Notes: generated by a model not told the origin, from the sequence alone. A stretch of DNA of 64,000 nt from Methylophilus rhizosphaerae (GCF_900100975.1 NZ_FNFX01000001.1:251820-315819), one strand, 5' to 3'. Shown: positions 17,940 to 27,739, counted from the stretch's first letter. Numbers and translations are program-made.

Positions 17940-18967
17940 GCCTGCCACCGTTTCAATTCCAATCCATACAAAGCAATCAGCAACACCGCCGCCAGCCAGG
18001 CCAGGCCATAGGCAAACTGGCTCAAATCCCGCCGTGACACGGGCTCCAGGTAACGCGTTGGTTTGTTTTCCAATTTGGAAATATCCCGCACAGCCGCCAT
18101 CACCGCCTCAGGGTTCTCCGCCTCATATACGCGATAAGGGACATTCAGGGTCTGGAAATATTCATGCAGGGCATATTCGGGATAGGCATCAATATTTTCA
18201 CCTTCCGCCAGGTTTTGCTTGAGGCTGACGCCGCTTTCAGAACGTAAATAAATCCAGTACAGCGAAGCCTGCTGGCGCATAAACATGGCTCGCAACATAT
18301 CCTGGGTTTTACCATCCAGGTGTGCGCCACCGTCGGATACCAGCACCATGGCACGCGCGCCAGTGACCGGCTGATCGGCAAAATAATCCAGCGCCATGCC
18401 CAGGCCACGCGCCACGGCCGTAAACCCCATGCCGCCAGCCTCGGTGGCATCTAGCGCCGCTTGCACATAAGCACGGTCATTACCCAGTGGTGCCGCCAGG
18501 ATAGGAGACGTACTGAACGTGACCATGCCCATCAGGTCATCATGTCCTTGTGCGACCAGTGTTTTGAGCACATTGCGTGCGACTTCCATCTTGGGCATGC
18601 GCGCCTGCACATTCCCTTTTTTCACAAACGGCTCATTCATGCTGGCACTGCGGTCCAGCACGATCATGACATGCGCCCCACGCCCGACTTTTTCCACATA
18701 TTGCGACTTGAGATATGGTCCGGCCAGCGCCAGCGCCAGTGACAGGACCAACAGGCTCAAGGCCATTTTCCATAGCCTGTCCAGCCAGGTCGACAAGGGG
18801 TCTTCAGGCAACCCTTGCAACGCCGGATGCGGAAAATTCATTTGCCCGTGCAGTATCCAGGGCAAGATTGCCAGCGGTAACAACAACAGTGGCCACAAAT
18901 GGGACAACCCCCAATGCTCACCATAGCCGGAGGCCAGCAATACCTGCTGAGTGCCATCGCTCCACAT
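17936..18967 (-). CDS. mxaC: MxaC, VWA-domain maturation protein
   Basis: A 343-residue BatA-like protein with two N-terminal membrane segments, a VWA domain with intact MIDAS (IVLDRSASMN, later DGGAHLDG), and a C-terminal membrane helix (FAYGLAWLAAVLLIALYG). The frame runs back to 19168, but the ATG at 18967 has GGAGG ten bases upstream and follows directly after the mxaA stop, so it is preferred. Part of the calcium-insertion complex for methanol dehydrogenase. Confidence 0.87.
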   Translation of the reverse strand: MWSDGTQQVLLASGYGEHWGLSHLWPLLLLPLAILPWILHGQMNFPHPALQGLPEDPLSTWLDRLWKMALSLLVLSLALALAGPYLKSQYVEKVGRGAHVMIVLDRSASMNEPFVKKGNVQARMPKMEVARNVLKTLVAQGHDDLMGMVTFSTSPILAAPLGNDRAYVQAALDATEAGGMGFTAVARGLGMALDYFADQPVTGARAMVLVSDGGAHLDGKTQDMLRAMFMRQQASLYWIYLRSESGVSLKQNLAEGENIDAYPEYALHEYFQTLNVPYRVYEAENPEAVMAAVRDISKLENKPTRYLEPVSRRDLSQFAYGLAWLAAVLLIALYGLELKRWQA

Positions 18968-18969
18968 AC

Positions 18970-19887
18970 TCAGGAAACCTCCACCTGGCTCAGGCGCCTG
19001 GCCAGTTGTTTTAGCTCTTCTAATGACCAGGCTGCCTGCTGGCCAGCGAAGAAGGCATGCTGCACTTCCTGGTAGAAATGCCTTAATGCCTCGGCATGTG
19101 CCGCGATCGCTGTTTGTGTCGCTAACAACCCGGGCAGGTTTTCTATGGTCACGGCATAGCCGGCACACTGGTCCATGGCCCGGCTGATCAGCCGCATGGC
19201 CTGCATGCGCGCTGCATTACCATCATCCGGCAAGCGACGAATGGTGCGCCACGCCTGCCTGAACGGCATGCGTTTTTCCTGCGGCAATTGAATCCAGCCA
19301 AAGTACCACAGCAGGTAGAGCACGCTAATACCCAGCAAAGACAACCAGCCAGCCAGCTGCCATAACTGGCTGGCCAGCGGCCACTCAGGTAGCGGTGTAT
19401 CGGGATACAATTTGACATGCTCGGCATCAATGCGCGCTGGCAACAGGCTGGACACAATAACTTTATCTGCCGGCACATCGACGGCCAGCCGTTGCTGGTC
19501 ACGCCTGAACTCCAGGTGCAGCTTCTTCAGCGGCAGGGTCTTGACCGTATCGCCTGCGGCAAATATCTGCCAGTCGATATCAAGCATAATCAGGCGCTCA
19601 TGCGCCATATCCTGAGTTTTCCAGTGCGCATTCCTTAATTCAATCGCCTCATTTTGTGCCGGTGGCGGCAGGCTGGAGGGATCCAGTTCAAAGCCTGGCG
19701 GCACATGCAGCGTGATGTGCTGCCGTGCAATACTGCCCAGCGTGTAGTCCGTTTCACGCGTGGCACTTTCAGCGCGCACCTGGAAATTGCTGTTTTCAGC
19801 GGTCAAACCAGGCCCGGACAATAAGCCCAGGCCAAGTAACAGGCTGGCTACCCTCACACCTTTAAATTGACACCATGTGGCACTCAT
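18970..19887 (-). CDS. mxaA: MxaA, methanol dehydrogenase maturation protein
   Basis: A 305-residue protein with signal sequence (cut near GPGLTA), a periplasmic beta-rich domain (30-165), one transmembrane helix (near 170-195, LSLLGISVLYLLWYF) and a helical cytosolic tail. Known to be required for calcium incorporation into MxaF. The ATG overlaps the mxaS stop by four bases (ATGA). Confidence 0.86.
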   Translation of the reverse strand: MSATWCQFKGVRVASLLLGLGLLSGPGLTAENSNFQVRAESATRETDYTLGSIARQHITLHVPPGFELDPSSLPPPAQNEAIELRNAHWKTQDMAHERLIMLDIDWQIFAAGDTVKTLPLKKLHLEFRRDQQRLAVDVPADKVIVSSLLPARIDAEHVKLYPDTPLPEWPLASQLWQLAGWLSLLGISVLYLLWYFGWIQLPQEKRMPFRQAWRTIRRLPDDGNAARMQAMRLISRAMDQCAGYAVTIENLPGLLATQTAIAAHAEALRHFYQEVQHAFFAGQQAAWSLEELKQLARRLSQVEVS

Positions 19888-20822
19888 GTCATTGTCTCCA
19901 TCAAATGACGGCTGATATCTTCAGCCCGCCAGCCCGGATACAGCCACAAAGGCGACCGTGTGCCGGCTTTGAGAAATTTCGTATTCAATATCTGTGTCTG
20001 CTGCCGGGCGTGCGCTGCAATCTGCTGGTGCAGGCTGCGCCTGAGCATCCAGCTGCGCTCTTCACCGGTTTCCATATCCCGCAACCTTGCCCAGCCAAAC
20101 GCCGGTAATCCTTCCGTTGCCGTCCGGTCCCGCAAGATCACGGGGATCACATCATGTGGCTGCCCAGCCTTCAGGGTTTGCTGCATCAGGGTTTCCGGCC
20201 AGTAAAAATCGGAGAGCAGGAAAACCAGCGCCCGCTGCGGCCCAATCGCTTCCATCACTGCCGGCATGGCAGAGGCACGATGGCCCTGTACATCACCAGC
20301 CGCTTCCTGCTGCTGCCAGTAGCGGGTCAGTTGCCGCGCCACCGCATGTGCCGTACCAGGCTGGAAGGTAGGTAATACCTGCAACGCTTCTTGTGGGATG
20401 TCATTGGCTGCACGCATGCCGAAAGCATCCCCCTGACGGGTGGCAGACCAGGCCAGTGAAGATACAAATTCCGTGACCTGCTGGCGCATATTGGCCGTGC
20501 CGTTAAAAAACATGGAGCTGGACACATCGACAATGGCATAGACGCGGATAGCGGCACGCTCAAGATAAGCCCTGACCAGCCACTGCCTCGGCACAGTACG
20601 CACACTGGCACGGATATCGATGCGCTTGGGGTCGGGGCAAGCCAGCAATGAAGCAAACCCGGCAAAATCGCTGCCGTTGCCATGATGCGGGGTCAGGGTT
20701 GCGCCTGCATGGTAGGACTTTGAACGCCAGTTGGTTTTGTAGAAAAACAGGCTGGGTTCAAATGCCGCATGCACATATGACGTCTGGTCTGTCATGACAG
20801 GAGGTACGGAGGGAATAGCCAT
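19884..20822 (-). CDS. mxaS: MxaS, DUF58-family protein
   Basis: A 312-residue cytosolic protein of the DUF58/VWA-like family that accompanies MoxR ATPases. The MIDAS-type motif is VDVSSSMF. Residues 50-115 carry the DUF58 segment (RIDIRASVRTVPRQWLVRAY). Starts 22 bp after mxaR without a strong Shine-Dalgarno; ATG 20795 is an alternative start. With MxaR it probably forms the chaperone-like module of methanol dehydrogenase maturation. Confidence 0.86.
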   Translation of the reverse strand: MAIPSVPPVMTDQTSYVHAAFEPSLFFYKTNWRSKSYHAGATLTPHHGNGSDFAGFASLLACPDPKRIDIRASVRTVPRQWLVRAYLERAAIRVYAIVDVSSSMFFNGTANMRQQVTEFVSSLAWSATRQGDAFGMRAANDIPQEALQVLPTFQPGTAHAVARQLTRYWQQQEAAGDVQGHRASAMPAVMEAIGPQRALVFLLSDFYWPETLMQQTLKAGQPHDVIPVILRDRTATEGLPAFGWARLRDMETGEERSWMLRRSLHQQIAAHARQQTQILNTKFLKAGTRSPLWLYPGWRAEDISRHLMETMT

Positions 20823-20844
20823 ATTGCGTGACGCTGCCTGTTAT

Positions 20845-21864
20845 TCAAGGCGCGGAGACCTTATCCAGCACCGCTTGCAGTAACAGCGGTGCCAGGTGTT
20901 CGTGCTGCAAGGCGTAGGCACCATTGAAGAATACGCGATGCGTCACCACAAACGGCCATACGGCACGGATATCATCCGGTGTCAGATAATCACGGCCCTC
21001 CAGCCAGGCACGTGTACGTGCGCTACGCATCAGCATGGCCATGCCGCGAGGGCTGGCTCCGCCCGCCAGTAGGCGGGACATGTCCACGTCCGGCAACTGT
21101 ATGCCTGCTGCCAGCGGATCCTTGAGTACCCGCCACAAATCCACCGCATAATTCTGCAGCGGCATTTCGGCACGGATGGAGACCTGTATGTTTTCTGCCA
21201 GCAGGTTCAACTGGTCATAAGGTGTCAGGCCGGCAGGCAACTGCCCCACCAAGGCTTCCACATCGTAAAAGCGGGTATCGAACATCAGCGCACGTTGCAA
21301 GTCACGTTCATCCGGTGCCTTGACCGAAATTTCCATCAGGAAACGGTCACGTGCTGCTGCAGGGATTTCAAAGGTTTCTTCACGTTCCAGGCGGTTCCTG
21401 TCGGCAAATACGGTCAGATGTGGGAAGTGGTATTCGCGATTAAAGGCATTCACCGAACGCTCCGCCATCAGGCGTAAAAACAGGGCGTGCGCCTGTGGCC
21501 GGGCACGGTTGATTTCGTTAAAAAAGAATACGGATAATGCCTCATCATGCTGCAACAAAGGGCCAGGTTTGACCGCAGCCTGGCCTTGCTCATTGATGTA
21601 GGCATGGTAAAGAAAATCGCTGGGCATCAGGTCGATGGCGCCTTCAATCCGCTGGTAGCCCCCACCCAGCAAATGCGCCGCGGCACGCAGTAATGTGGTT
21701 TTACCGACGCCAACATCCCCTTCCAGCAGTACATGTCCACGGGAGAAAATCGCAATCGTCAGCGCGCGGATTTGTTCCGGCATACCCACCACGGCTGTGT
21801 TCAAAGCTTGTTCAAACGCCAGTGCGCGCTCGCGCCAGGCTGGCAGATCCATTTTATTTTCCAT
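20845..21864 (-). CDS. mxaR: MxaR, MoxR-type AAA+ ATPase
   Basis: A 339-residue AAA+ protein with Walker A GDVGVGKTT and a Walker-B-like FFFNEINRARP in which Asn replaces the usual Asp, plus an atypical sensor-1 segment (VFADRNRLEREE instead of the ATQNP of general MoxR). Those changes fit the MxaR branch. The frame extends upstream to 21957, but ATG 21864 (MENKMDL) matches the family start. Acts with MxaS in MxaF maturation. Follows mxaI by 130 bp. Confidence 0.9.
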   Translation of the reverse strand: MENKMDLPAWRERALAFEQALNTAVVGMPEQIRALTIAIFSRGHVLLEGDVGVGKTTLLRAAAHLLGGGYQRIEGAIDLMPSDFLYHAYINEQGQAAVKPGPLLQHDEALSVFFFNEINRARPQAHALFLRLMAERSVNAFNREYHFPHLTVFADRNRLEREETFEIPAAARDRFLMEISVKAPDERDLQRALMFDTRFYDVEALVGQLPAGLTPYDQLNLLAENIQVSIRAEMPLQNYAVDLWRVLKDPLAAGIQLPDVDMSRLLAGGASPRGMAMLMRSARTRAWLEGRDYLTPDDIRAVWPFVVTHRVFFNGAYALQHEHLAPLLLQAVLDKVSAP

Positions 21865-21994
21865 ACATAATCCACGATTCAGGATGAAACAGGCCACTGT
21901 CGACTGCATACAATCGACACCGGTTTGCCACATACAAAGGGATGCGAAAACTGACACCGGAAACGATGCCAGTTTCCTTGGGGGGAATTTAGGA

Positions 21995-22270
21995 TTACTT
22001 CACGTCAAACACGAAGTTGCCGCTGGATTTGGCGTTCGCAATGCGTTTCGCATTACGCTCGTCCATCGCCTTGATGGCTTGCTCTTGCTTGTTGAGTTCT
22101 ACCGGATCATGTTTAGGGTCATATTTGGAACCCTCGATTTTTGCCGGATAGCCGGGTTTGGCTTCCCAGCAGTTACCTGGCTCTTTACAGTTTTGACCGT
22201 CGTAAGCCAGGGCCTGATTTGACACTGCAAACACACCGGCCACGGCCAGTAATGTCAATACGTGTTTCAT
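21995..22270 (-). CDS. mxaI: MxaI, small (beta) subunit of methanol dehydrogenase
   Basis: A 91-residue precursor; ATG 22270 has AGGAG at six bases. Signal peptide (cut after NQALA) then the conserved mature start YDGQNCKEPGNCWEAKPGYP with two cysteines, and a long basic helix ending FVFDVK. It wraps around MxaF in the periplasmic alpha2beta2 enzyme. Located between mxaG and mxaR as in the canonical operon. Confidence 0.95.
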   Translation of the reverse strand: MKHVLTLLAVAGVFAVSNQALAYDGQNCKEPGNCWEAKPGYPAKIEGSKYDPKHDPVELNKQEQAIKAMDERNAKRIANAKSSGNFVFDVK

Positions 22271-22317
22271 CACTTTCTCCTTCATCACAAATTAACTGGT
22301 GTATTGTTTTCAATTAA

Positions 22318-22344
22318 CGGATTGCCCACCAGTCCAACAATCCG
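22318..22344 (-). other. Intercistronic hairpin between mxaG and mxaI
   Basis: CGGATTG and CAATCCG (7 bp, 13-base loop) lie in the 83-bp gap before mxaI. No T-run follows, so it is more likely an mRNA stabiliser or processing site than a terminator. Confidence 0.35.
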
Positions 22345-22353
22345 ATAATGGGG

Positions 22354-22950
22354 TTAACTATGCGGCGCAGCACCACCGTTTTTCAGGTTCTCTTCTGCCT
22401 GATGGCGGATCCAGGCGACCACATGAATGATTTCATCCACGGTCAGGCGGCCTTGCTGCGGCCCCATCATGCCGGCTGCACCGCCATAAATGGTTTCAAA
22501 AATGCCCTTGTCGGTTTCGTTCTTAGGATAAGTCCAGTACTCGTCTGCCAATGCAGGACCCAGCTTGCCCTCCGCCAGGTGGCCATGGCAGCCGGAACAG
22601 GCGGTTGAGAAAATGGTGTAACCTTTTTTCACCTCCTCCTCATTGCCACGATAAGGGTTCTCGCCGGTGGCCAGGAAATGCTTTGCTTCCGGTGTAAAGG
22701 TCTCGCCTTCCATAGGCGATACATCCAGCACATCCCCGGAAATCGTGCCGCGGAACTCCAAAGGTGGTCCATCTTTGAGCGTCACCTGGGCAGAGGTACT
22801 TTTAACTTCACTGCTGGCCCGGGTAGACGATGTATCATCTTTGGCACAGGCAACGGTCAGGAAAGCGGCCATAACCAGCCCGGAAACACCAAACGCCATG
22901 GCAAGCTGCTGCTTCATGCGGCGCGATTGTGGTTGTTGAGATTCTTTCAC
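22354..22950 (-). CDS. mxaG: MxaG, cytochrome cL
   Basis: A 198-residue c-type cytochrome, the specific electron acceptor of methanol dehydrogenase. One haem site CSGCH near residue 115, and conserved GTISGDVLDVSP and GGAAGMMGPQQG segments. GTG 22950 is chosen because GGAG precedes it by six bases; TTG 22962 is the only longer form. The N-terminus MKQQLAMAFGVSGLVMAAF ends in LTVAC followed by AKDD, which reads as a lipobox, so this cytochrome may be lipid-anchored rather than soluble. Confidence 0.93.
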   Translation of the reverse strand: MKESQQPQSRRMKQQLAMAFGVSGLVMAAFLTVACAKDDTSSTRASSEVKSTSAQVTLKDGPPLEFRGTISGDVLDVSPMEGETFTPEAKHFLATGENPYRGNEEEVKKGYTIFSTACSGCHGHLAEGKLGPALADEYWTYPKNETDKGIFETIYGGAAGMMGPQQGRLTVDEIIHVVAWIRHQAEENLKNGGAAPHS

Positions 22951-22988
22951 TTCAAACTCCAAAAACTAATTAATAAGATAGCGGCCGG

Positions 22989-23828
22989 TTAAAGGCTCAA
23001 CAGCGGAATGCCTTCAGTTTTAAGAATGGCGGTGATTTCAGTCCCATGTGTCTCAATCACTTTGTTCAGGGCATCCACCAGTTCAGGGTGCTGTTTGCTC
23101 ACGCCCATCACGACGCTGTAATGCATGGGGATTTTTTCGCCATTGGATTTCTTGGCGTTGTCTTCAACCAGCACCATATTCAGTGGCACGTCCGAAGCAC
23201 GCACATAACGTGCCGCTTCCGGCGCCCACAACATCGCCATATGCAGGTGCATATTTTTCACATCATCAACCAGGCGCGAAGGTGGGACATGTACATAACG
23301 GTTACGGGTAGACTGGAAATTCTGGATTTCGGTAAAGTAATCAAACATGTCGTCAAAACGATTGATTTGCAGCAACATGTTTTTTCCGGGACTATCCGGC
23401 ATCACACCGATACGGAAACTCTTCTCCTTGAGGTAGGGATGATCCCAGGATGTGACATCAATCTCCCTATCCTTGCGGGTGACAAACACATAGCCAGAAC
23501 GGTAATAAGGCTTGGTGGCTAATACACGTGGATCCTGTGGATCTGTGCCTATCAGCACATCGCATTTGCCCGCCTCCATATCTTTTTGCAAGGTTAAAGG
23601 ATTGGTCCACCAGAAATAATTGACCGGGACATTCAATGCTTTGCCAATCACAGCCGCAATCTTGTTTTCAAAGCCTTGCTGCTGGTCATTGGAAAAAGGT
23701 AATTCGGATTTGCCGGCACACACATTCAGTGCATTGGCCGCGACCGCAGGCAGGGCAAGCAGGCTTAACGCCATGGACAAACATACACCCAACCATGTAT
23801 TGCGGGATTTCTTTACTTCAGGAAACAT
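22989..23828 (-). CDS. mxaJ: MxaJ, periplasmic solute-binding-like protein
   Basis: A 279-residue exported protein with the type-3 periplasmic binding fold (LNVCAGKSELPFSND, DVLIGTDPQDPRVLATKPYY). ATG 23828 has GGAG eight bases upstream; the frame begins 14 codons earlier. Signal cleavage probably after LPAVAA. MxaJ is required for, and can associate with, methanol dehydrogenase, though its ligand is unclear. Lies 54 bp before mxaF's stop side in the standard FJGI order. Confidence 0.92.
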   Translation of the reverse strand: MFPEVKKSRNTWLGVCLSMALSLLALPAVAANALNVCAGKSELPFSNDQQQGFENKIAAVIGKALNVPVNYFWWTNPLTLQKDMEAGKCDVLIGTDPQDPRVLATKPYYRSGYVFVTRKDREIDVTSWDHPYLKEKSFRIGVMPDSPGKNMLLQINRFDDMFDYFTEIQNFQSTRNRYVHVPPSRLVDDVKNMHLHMAMLWAPEAARYVRASDVPLNMVLVEDNAKKSNGEKIPMHYSVVMGVSKQHPELVDALNKVIETHGTEITAILKTEGIPLLSL

Positions 23829-23924
23829 CTGATTTTCTCCGGGGTAGAGAACAGGATGGCCTGCCATCATTGCGACTGACGGCCATCCTGCACACTTACA
23901 TCAACAGGTTCAGTGGTTGTTTGA

Positions 23925-25721
23925 TTACAGGCTGAACACCATCAGGCCACCGCCCATCTGTGTGTGGTTTTGCAGTTCCTTGAACGCACCAACCGCACCC
24001 AAACCGGCACTTGGGTCTGTCAAATCAAACACCAGACCAACACCTGGCCAGCCACCAACACCGTACATGCTGCCTACGTATTGTTTGCCTTTGAAGGTGT
24101 AAGTCATTGGAGAACCGATACCACCGGATGGCATCTTGAAGTTCCACAACTCTTTACCGTCTTTGTTATCCAACGCTTTCAGATAACCGTCCAGGGTTGC
24201 GTACCAGACCAGGCCACCTTTGGTGTACAAAGTACCGCCCCAGGCCGCGAATTTCTCCCACTTGGTCCATTTGGCTTTACCTGTGGTCAGGTCAAACGCA
24301 CGGATCTGGCCCATTTCTTTCTTAGTTGGGCCGTTAGGGCCAGGGTACATCGCCAGCGTTGCACCGACGAAGAACTGACCTGCACGGTATGGCAGCATGA
24401 ACGGCTCCCAATCCATACAAATATGGTTCAGGCCAGCGTACAGAGTACGGCTTTCCGGATCGTAAGAGTCAACACCTTGGTTGTGGAAGCCCATCGCTGA
24501 TGGACAAATGTTGATACCTTTATGGTCCATACGTGTCGCAAATTCTGGATCACGTACTGGTGTACCTGTTTTCAGGTCAACTTTCTTGAACACGTTTACA
24601 GCCGGGTCAACTTTTTCAGCCACTACCAGGCTGCCGTTTTCGCGGTTCAGTGTGTACAAGATACCGTTACGGTCAATGTGACTCAGCAATGGCGTCATTT
24701 TGCCGTTCACTGGCTGGTCAGTCAGTACCATCTGGTTCACACCAGCAAAGTCCCACTCATCATGTGGCGTTTTTTGGTAGCCCCATTTAGCCATCCCTGT
24801 ATCCAGGTCACGGCCCCAAATGGTCATTGTCCACTTGTTGTCGCCAGGACGCATGGTTTCGTTCCATGGTGCAGGGTTGCCTGAACCGTAGTAGAACAGG
24901 TTCAATTTAGGATCGTATGCATACCAACCCCAGTTTGTACCGCCACCGATTTTCCAGGCATCGCCTTCCCAGGTTTTAGTACCCAGGCCAAACTGGCCGT
25001 AGTGCGGATTGTCTTTGTTGAAGTCTTTCGCCAGGCGGATGGACTCATCAGAACCGGTTGCGAATGCACGCCATTTCAGCTCACCTGTTTTCAGGTCCAG
25101 TGCGTTCACCGCACCGCGCACACCCAGTTCAGCACCAGAACAACCGATCAACACGGTGTCTTTAGCCACGAATGGCGCCTGTGTCAGTGTCTGACCCACT
25201 TTAGGATCACACATTTCCACTTCCCAGTTCACCTTGCCGGTTTTCGCATCCAGCGCCAGCACGTGGCCGTTCGCTTGTTTTTTAACGATTTGACCAGCAC
25301 CATATGCCAGGCCGCGGTCCACCACGTCACAGCACATCACTGCTTTAGTGGATGCATCCTGCTTGGGTTTGTGCTGCCAGACAATTTTGCCCGGATCGTT
25401 CAGGTTCAAGGCATAGGTGTTGTTCGGGAAAGCCGAGTGGATATACATCATGTCGCCGATCACCAATGGCGCACCTTCGTGACCATTCAGTACACCGGTG
25501 GAGAATGACCACGCAGCTTTCACGTTTTTAACGTTGGATTTGGTAATCTGGGCCAACGGGCTATTGTGCTGGCTGTAGTAGCCACCGGTTGCGATTGGCC
25601 AGGAGCCAGGGGTGTTAACCACTTTGTCCAGGTCTGCGTCCGCCATGGCCAGGCCGGAGAAGCTTGCAAATAGGCCCCCGACCAAAGCACCCAGCATAGC
25701 ACTTGATGTTTTCATTTTCAT
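23925..25721 (-). CDS. mxaF: MxaF, large subunit of calcium-dependent methanol dehydrogenase
   Basis: A 598-residue PQQ-dependent eight-blade propeller precursor; signal cleavage after SGLAMA. Diagnostic residues: adjacent cysteines 130-131 (VMCCDVV) of the disulfide ring, Glu198 and Asn282 as Ca ligands, catalytic Asp324 in EWDFAGVNQ. Position 326 is Ala, where lanthanide-dependent XoxF enzymes have Asp, so this is the calcium-type MxaF. Oxidises methanol to formaldehyde in the periplasm, passing electrons to cytochrome cL. ATG 25721 has AGGAG at six bases. Divergent from the sensor kinase gene with a 214-bp shared regulatory region. Confidence 0.97.
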   Translation of the reverse strand: MKMKTSSAMLGALVGGLFASFSGLAMADADLDKVVNTPGSWPIATGGYYSQHNSPLAQITKSNVKNVKAAWSFSTGVLNGHEGAPLVIGDMMYIHSAFPNNTYALNLNDPGKIVWQHKPKQDASTKAVMCCDVVDRGLAYGAGQIVKKQANGHVLALDAKTGKVNWEVEMCDPKVGQTLTQAPFVAKDTVLIGCSGAELGVRGAVNALDLKTGELKWRAFATGSDESIRLAKDFNKDNPHYGQFGLGTKTWEGDAWKIGGGTNWGWYAYDPKLNLFYYGSGNPAPWNETMRPGDNKWTMTIWGRDLDTGMAKWGYQKTPHDEWDFAGVNQMVLTDQPVNGKMTPLLSHIDRNGILYTLNRENGSLVVAEKVDPAVNVFKKVDLKTGTPVRDPEFATRMDHKGINICPSAMGFHNQGVDSYDPESRTLYAGLNHICMDWEPFMLPYRAGQFFVGATLAMYPGPNGPTKKEMGQIRAFDLTTGKAKWTKWEKFAAWGGTLYTKGGLVWYATLDGYLKALDNKDGKELWNFKMPSGGIGSPMTYTFKGKQYVGSMYGVGGWPGVGLVFDLTDPSAGLGAVGAFKELQNHTQMGGGLMVFSL

Positions 25722-25935
25722 ACAATCTCCTAATCACTTAAGAATGAGTTTTTTTTGTGCTGTCGCTGACACCCCCCCGAATGCCGCACTTCACGACCGA
25801 GATTGTTAATAATTTGTAACATCGCTAACAGATGAAAGATTCCCTATGATGACTTCAAGAATTCATTCGTCATGACCGGCCAATAACGGGAATTTTTCAC
25901 AAGGCGTTGGGAATTGATGTGGTCTATAGTGGCGC
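25722..25935. promoter_or_regulatory. Divergent mxaF / sensor-kinase control region
   Basis: A 214-bp region carrying both promoters. Toward the kinase it has GGGAA (25909-25913) and TATAGT (25925-25930). Toward mxaF a GGGAA half-site (25840-25844, minus) is seen, and ATGAC-N15-GTCAT arms lie at 25849-25873. A run of seven C (minus: G) is in the mxaF leader. Binding by the adjacent response regulator is inference. Confidence 0.45.
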
Positions 25936-27399
25936 ATGTCCCGGCGCCATACCTGCTGTGGCGTATCGGAAATATTCCATAAAGTATCTGGTCACTCAGT
26001 CATGCATTCTTATAACCGGTCTATCCACTTGAATACGGCCATTCACAAGCTCGGCAAATTAGGCCGCCCCGGCCGGGACACGCTCATCGTGATCACTGGC
26101 GTGGTGCTGACTTTTGTTCTTTCGTCGGAATTCGACCTGGCCGAGCGCATCAATGCATGGCTGCTCACCTATGAGTATGCGCAACTGGACGAAGTCCCAT
26201 TGACCCTGTTTGTATTTGTATTACTGAGTGTCTGGTTCAGCCAGCGCCGCTGGCGGGAGATTCATGCAGAGATTCAGCGCCGCAAGCAAACCGAGGCACA
26301 GTTAAGCAGTAGCCGGCAACTTTACAAAACCTTGTTTGATGGAGACCTGACGGGCAATGTCGTGCTGGATATGGAAGGCAATATAGGCATGCATAACCGT
26401 GCGTTTGACCGTATCTGCCGTCCGTTAGACCATGACAGAAATGCCCGTGACCTGTTCTCGTTTGAGTGGCTGGCATTTGTCGCGCAACTGAAACATCACC
26501 AGGAAATCAATTTCAGCAAACTGCAAATCCGCCGCCCTGACGGACTGCCATGTTATGTGGGTGCACGTTTTATTTATGTGCACGCCAGCCAGTCGCAACA
26601 AGCACAGATTCATGGTTACCTGGTGGATATGACTGAGCAGTGCCTGGTAGAACTGGACCTGGAACGCACCCTGAAAGAAAACAGGATACTGGCGCGCCAC
26701 GCGATGCAAATGCAAGAGCAGGAGCGCAAATATATTGCCAGCGAGATCCACGATGAAACTGGCCAGTACCTCACTGCCATCCGCATGGATGCGCTGGCCC
26801 TGCAAAAAAGCCCGCCGGACCAGGCGCATGTGATCTCCGTCAGGATCGCCTCCAACACCCAGCATGTCCAGCAGTCCATCCGGGCACTGATCAAGCATCT
26901 GCGTCCGCCAGCCCTGGATTCGCTGGGGCTGATCGGGGCCGTAGAACGGCTGGTCAACGACTGGAAGAAACACAATCCCCAGGTGGATTGCAAAGTACGG
27001 CTGGATACTGGCGATCATGCCCTGAGCGAGGATATCAATATTGTGGCCTTCCGCGTCGTGCAGGAAGCACTGACCAATATTTCACGCCATGCGCAAGCCA
27101 GTGAGGTCTGCGTTGATATCCAGGTCATCACCCGCCAGGGCAAACCCATGTTGCAGATAGAAATTCGCGATAACGGCAAAGGCATGGATATGTCGCAAAC
27201 CTCGGAAGGCATCGGCCTGGTCGGCATGCGCGAACGTATTGAATCCCTGCAAGGCAGCTTCAAACTCATGAGTGGCCAGCAAGCTGGCACACTGGTGACA
27301 GGCTTGCTGCCCCTGCACGCCAGTAAACAGGCGGCACCGCTGCCGCTTGCTTCCAACCTGTTTCCAGATCCAGGAGTGAATGACTATGCAACATCCTAA
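25936..27399 (+). CDS. Sensor histidine kinase (HisKA_3 type), probable mxa regulator
   Basis: A 487-residue membrane kinase. Two transmembrane segments (near 48-64 and 87-101), a PAS-like region (120-235), a HisKA_3 dimerisation helix with phospho-acceptor His272 (SEIHDETGQYL), and a HATPase_c domain with N-box (ALTNISRHAQA) and G-boxes (DNGKGM, GIGLVGMRERI). It pairs with the NarL-type regulator two genes downstream and is divergent from mxaF, like the MxaY/MxaB-type regulators of methanol oxidation. The ATG is only five bases after a TATAGT, so translation may be leaderless or begin at ATG 26002. Confidence 0.85.
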   Translation: MSRRHTCCGVSEIFHKVSGHSVMHSYNRSIHLNTAIHKLGKLGRPGRDTLIVITGVVLTFVLSSEFDLAERINAWLLTYEYAQLDEVPLTLFVFVLLSVWFSQRRWREIHAEIQRRKQTEAQLSSSRQLYKTLFDGDLTGNVVLDMEGNIGMHNRAFDRICRPLDHDRNARDLFSFEWLAFVAQLKHHQEINFSKLQIRRPDGLPCYVGARFIYVHASQSQQAQIHGYLVDMTEQCLVELDLERTLKENRILARHAMQMQEQERKYIASEIHDETGQYLTAIRMDALALQKSPPDQAHVISVRIASNTQHVQQSIRALIKHLRPPALDSLGLIGAVERLVNDWKKHNPQVDCKVRLDTGDHALSEDINIVAFRVVQEALTNISRHAQASEVCVDIQVITRQGKPMLQIEIRDNGKGMDMSQTSEGIGLVGMRERIESLQGSFKLMSGQQAGTLVTGLLPLHASKQAAPLPLASNLFPDPGVNDYATS

Positions 27400-27739
27400 A
27401 TGGTTAGCCCTTATCGCCCTTGCCTTACCGCTTACGCTACCGGCCAAAGACTTGCAGACCAAAGAACAGCCGTTCCTGCAGGCTTATAGCGGCAAGTCCC
27501 GCCAGTTTGTCGAAGAGCAGCTGGGCAAGCCGGTGAAAAAAGAAACGGCGGTCAAACCGCACAATGCAGACCAGATTCTGCAAGCCCAGCAACAAGCGAT
27601 ACCTGGTGCTGGCGAGCAGATTGAAATGTGGTATTACCGCGGCAAAATACAATACGCACCCAACAAGTTTTTCAATACGGCGGAACTCACCTTTGCCAAT
27701 GACAAATGCGTCAACATCACCTTTGCAAACAAAAAGTAA
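27380..27739 (+). CDS. Small exported protein between kinase and regulator
   Basis: A 119-residue protein with signal peptide (WLALIALALPLTLPA). The mature part resembles the SmpA/BamE-like small fold in pattern (QAYSGKSRQFVEEQLGKP, then WYYRGKIQYAP and ELTFANDKCVNITF), but homology is not certain. It overlaps the kinase gene by 20 bp (CAGGAG before the ATG) and precedes the regulator by 12 bp, so the three are one operon. It could be a periplasmic accessory or sensor of the two-component system. Confidence 0.65.
   Translation: MTMQHPKWLALIALALPLTLPAKDLQTKEQPFLQAYSGKSRQFVEEQLGKPVKKETAVKPHNADQILQAQQQAIPGAGEQIEMWYYRGKIQYAPNKFFNTAELTFANDKCVNITFANKK

Noticed and set aside
23925-25721. XoxF (lanthanide) identity for the methanol dehydrogenase
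   Set aside because: Ala at the position diagnostic for lanthanide coordination and the presence of mxaI and the calcium-insertion genes show MxaF.
25849-25873. ATGAC-N15-GTCAT as an operator for mxaF
   Set aside because: Only five base pairs per arm and the interior is not symmetric; may be chance, so mentioned only within the control region entry.
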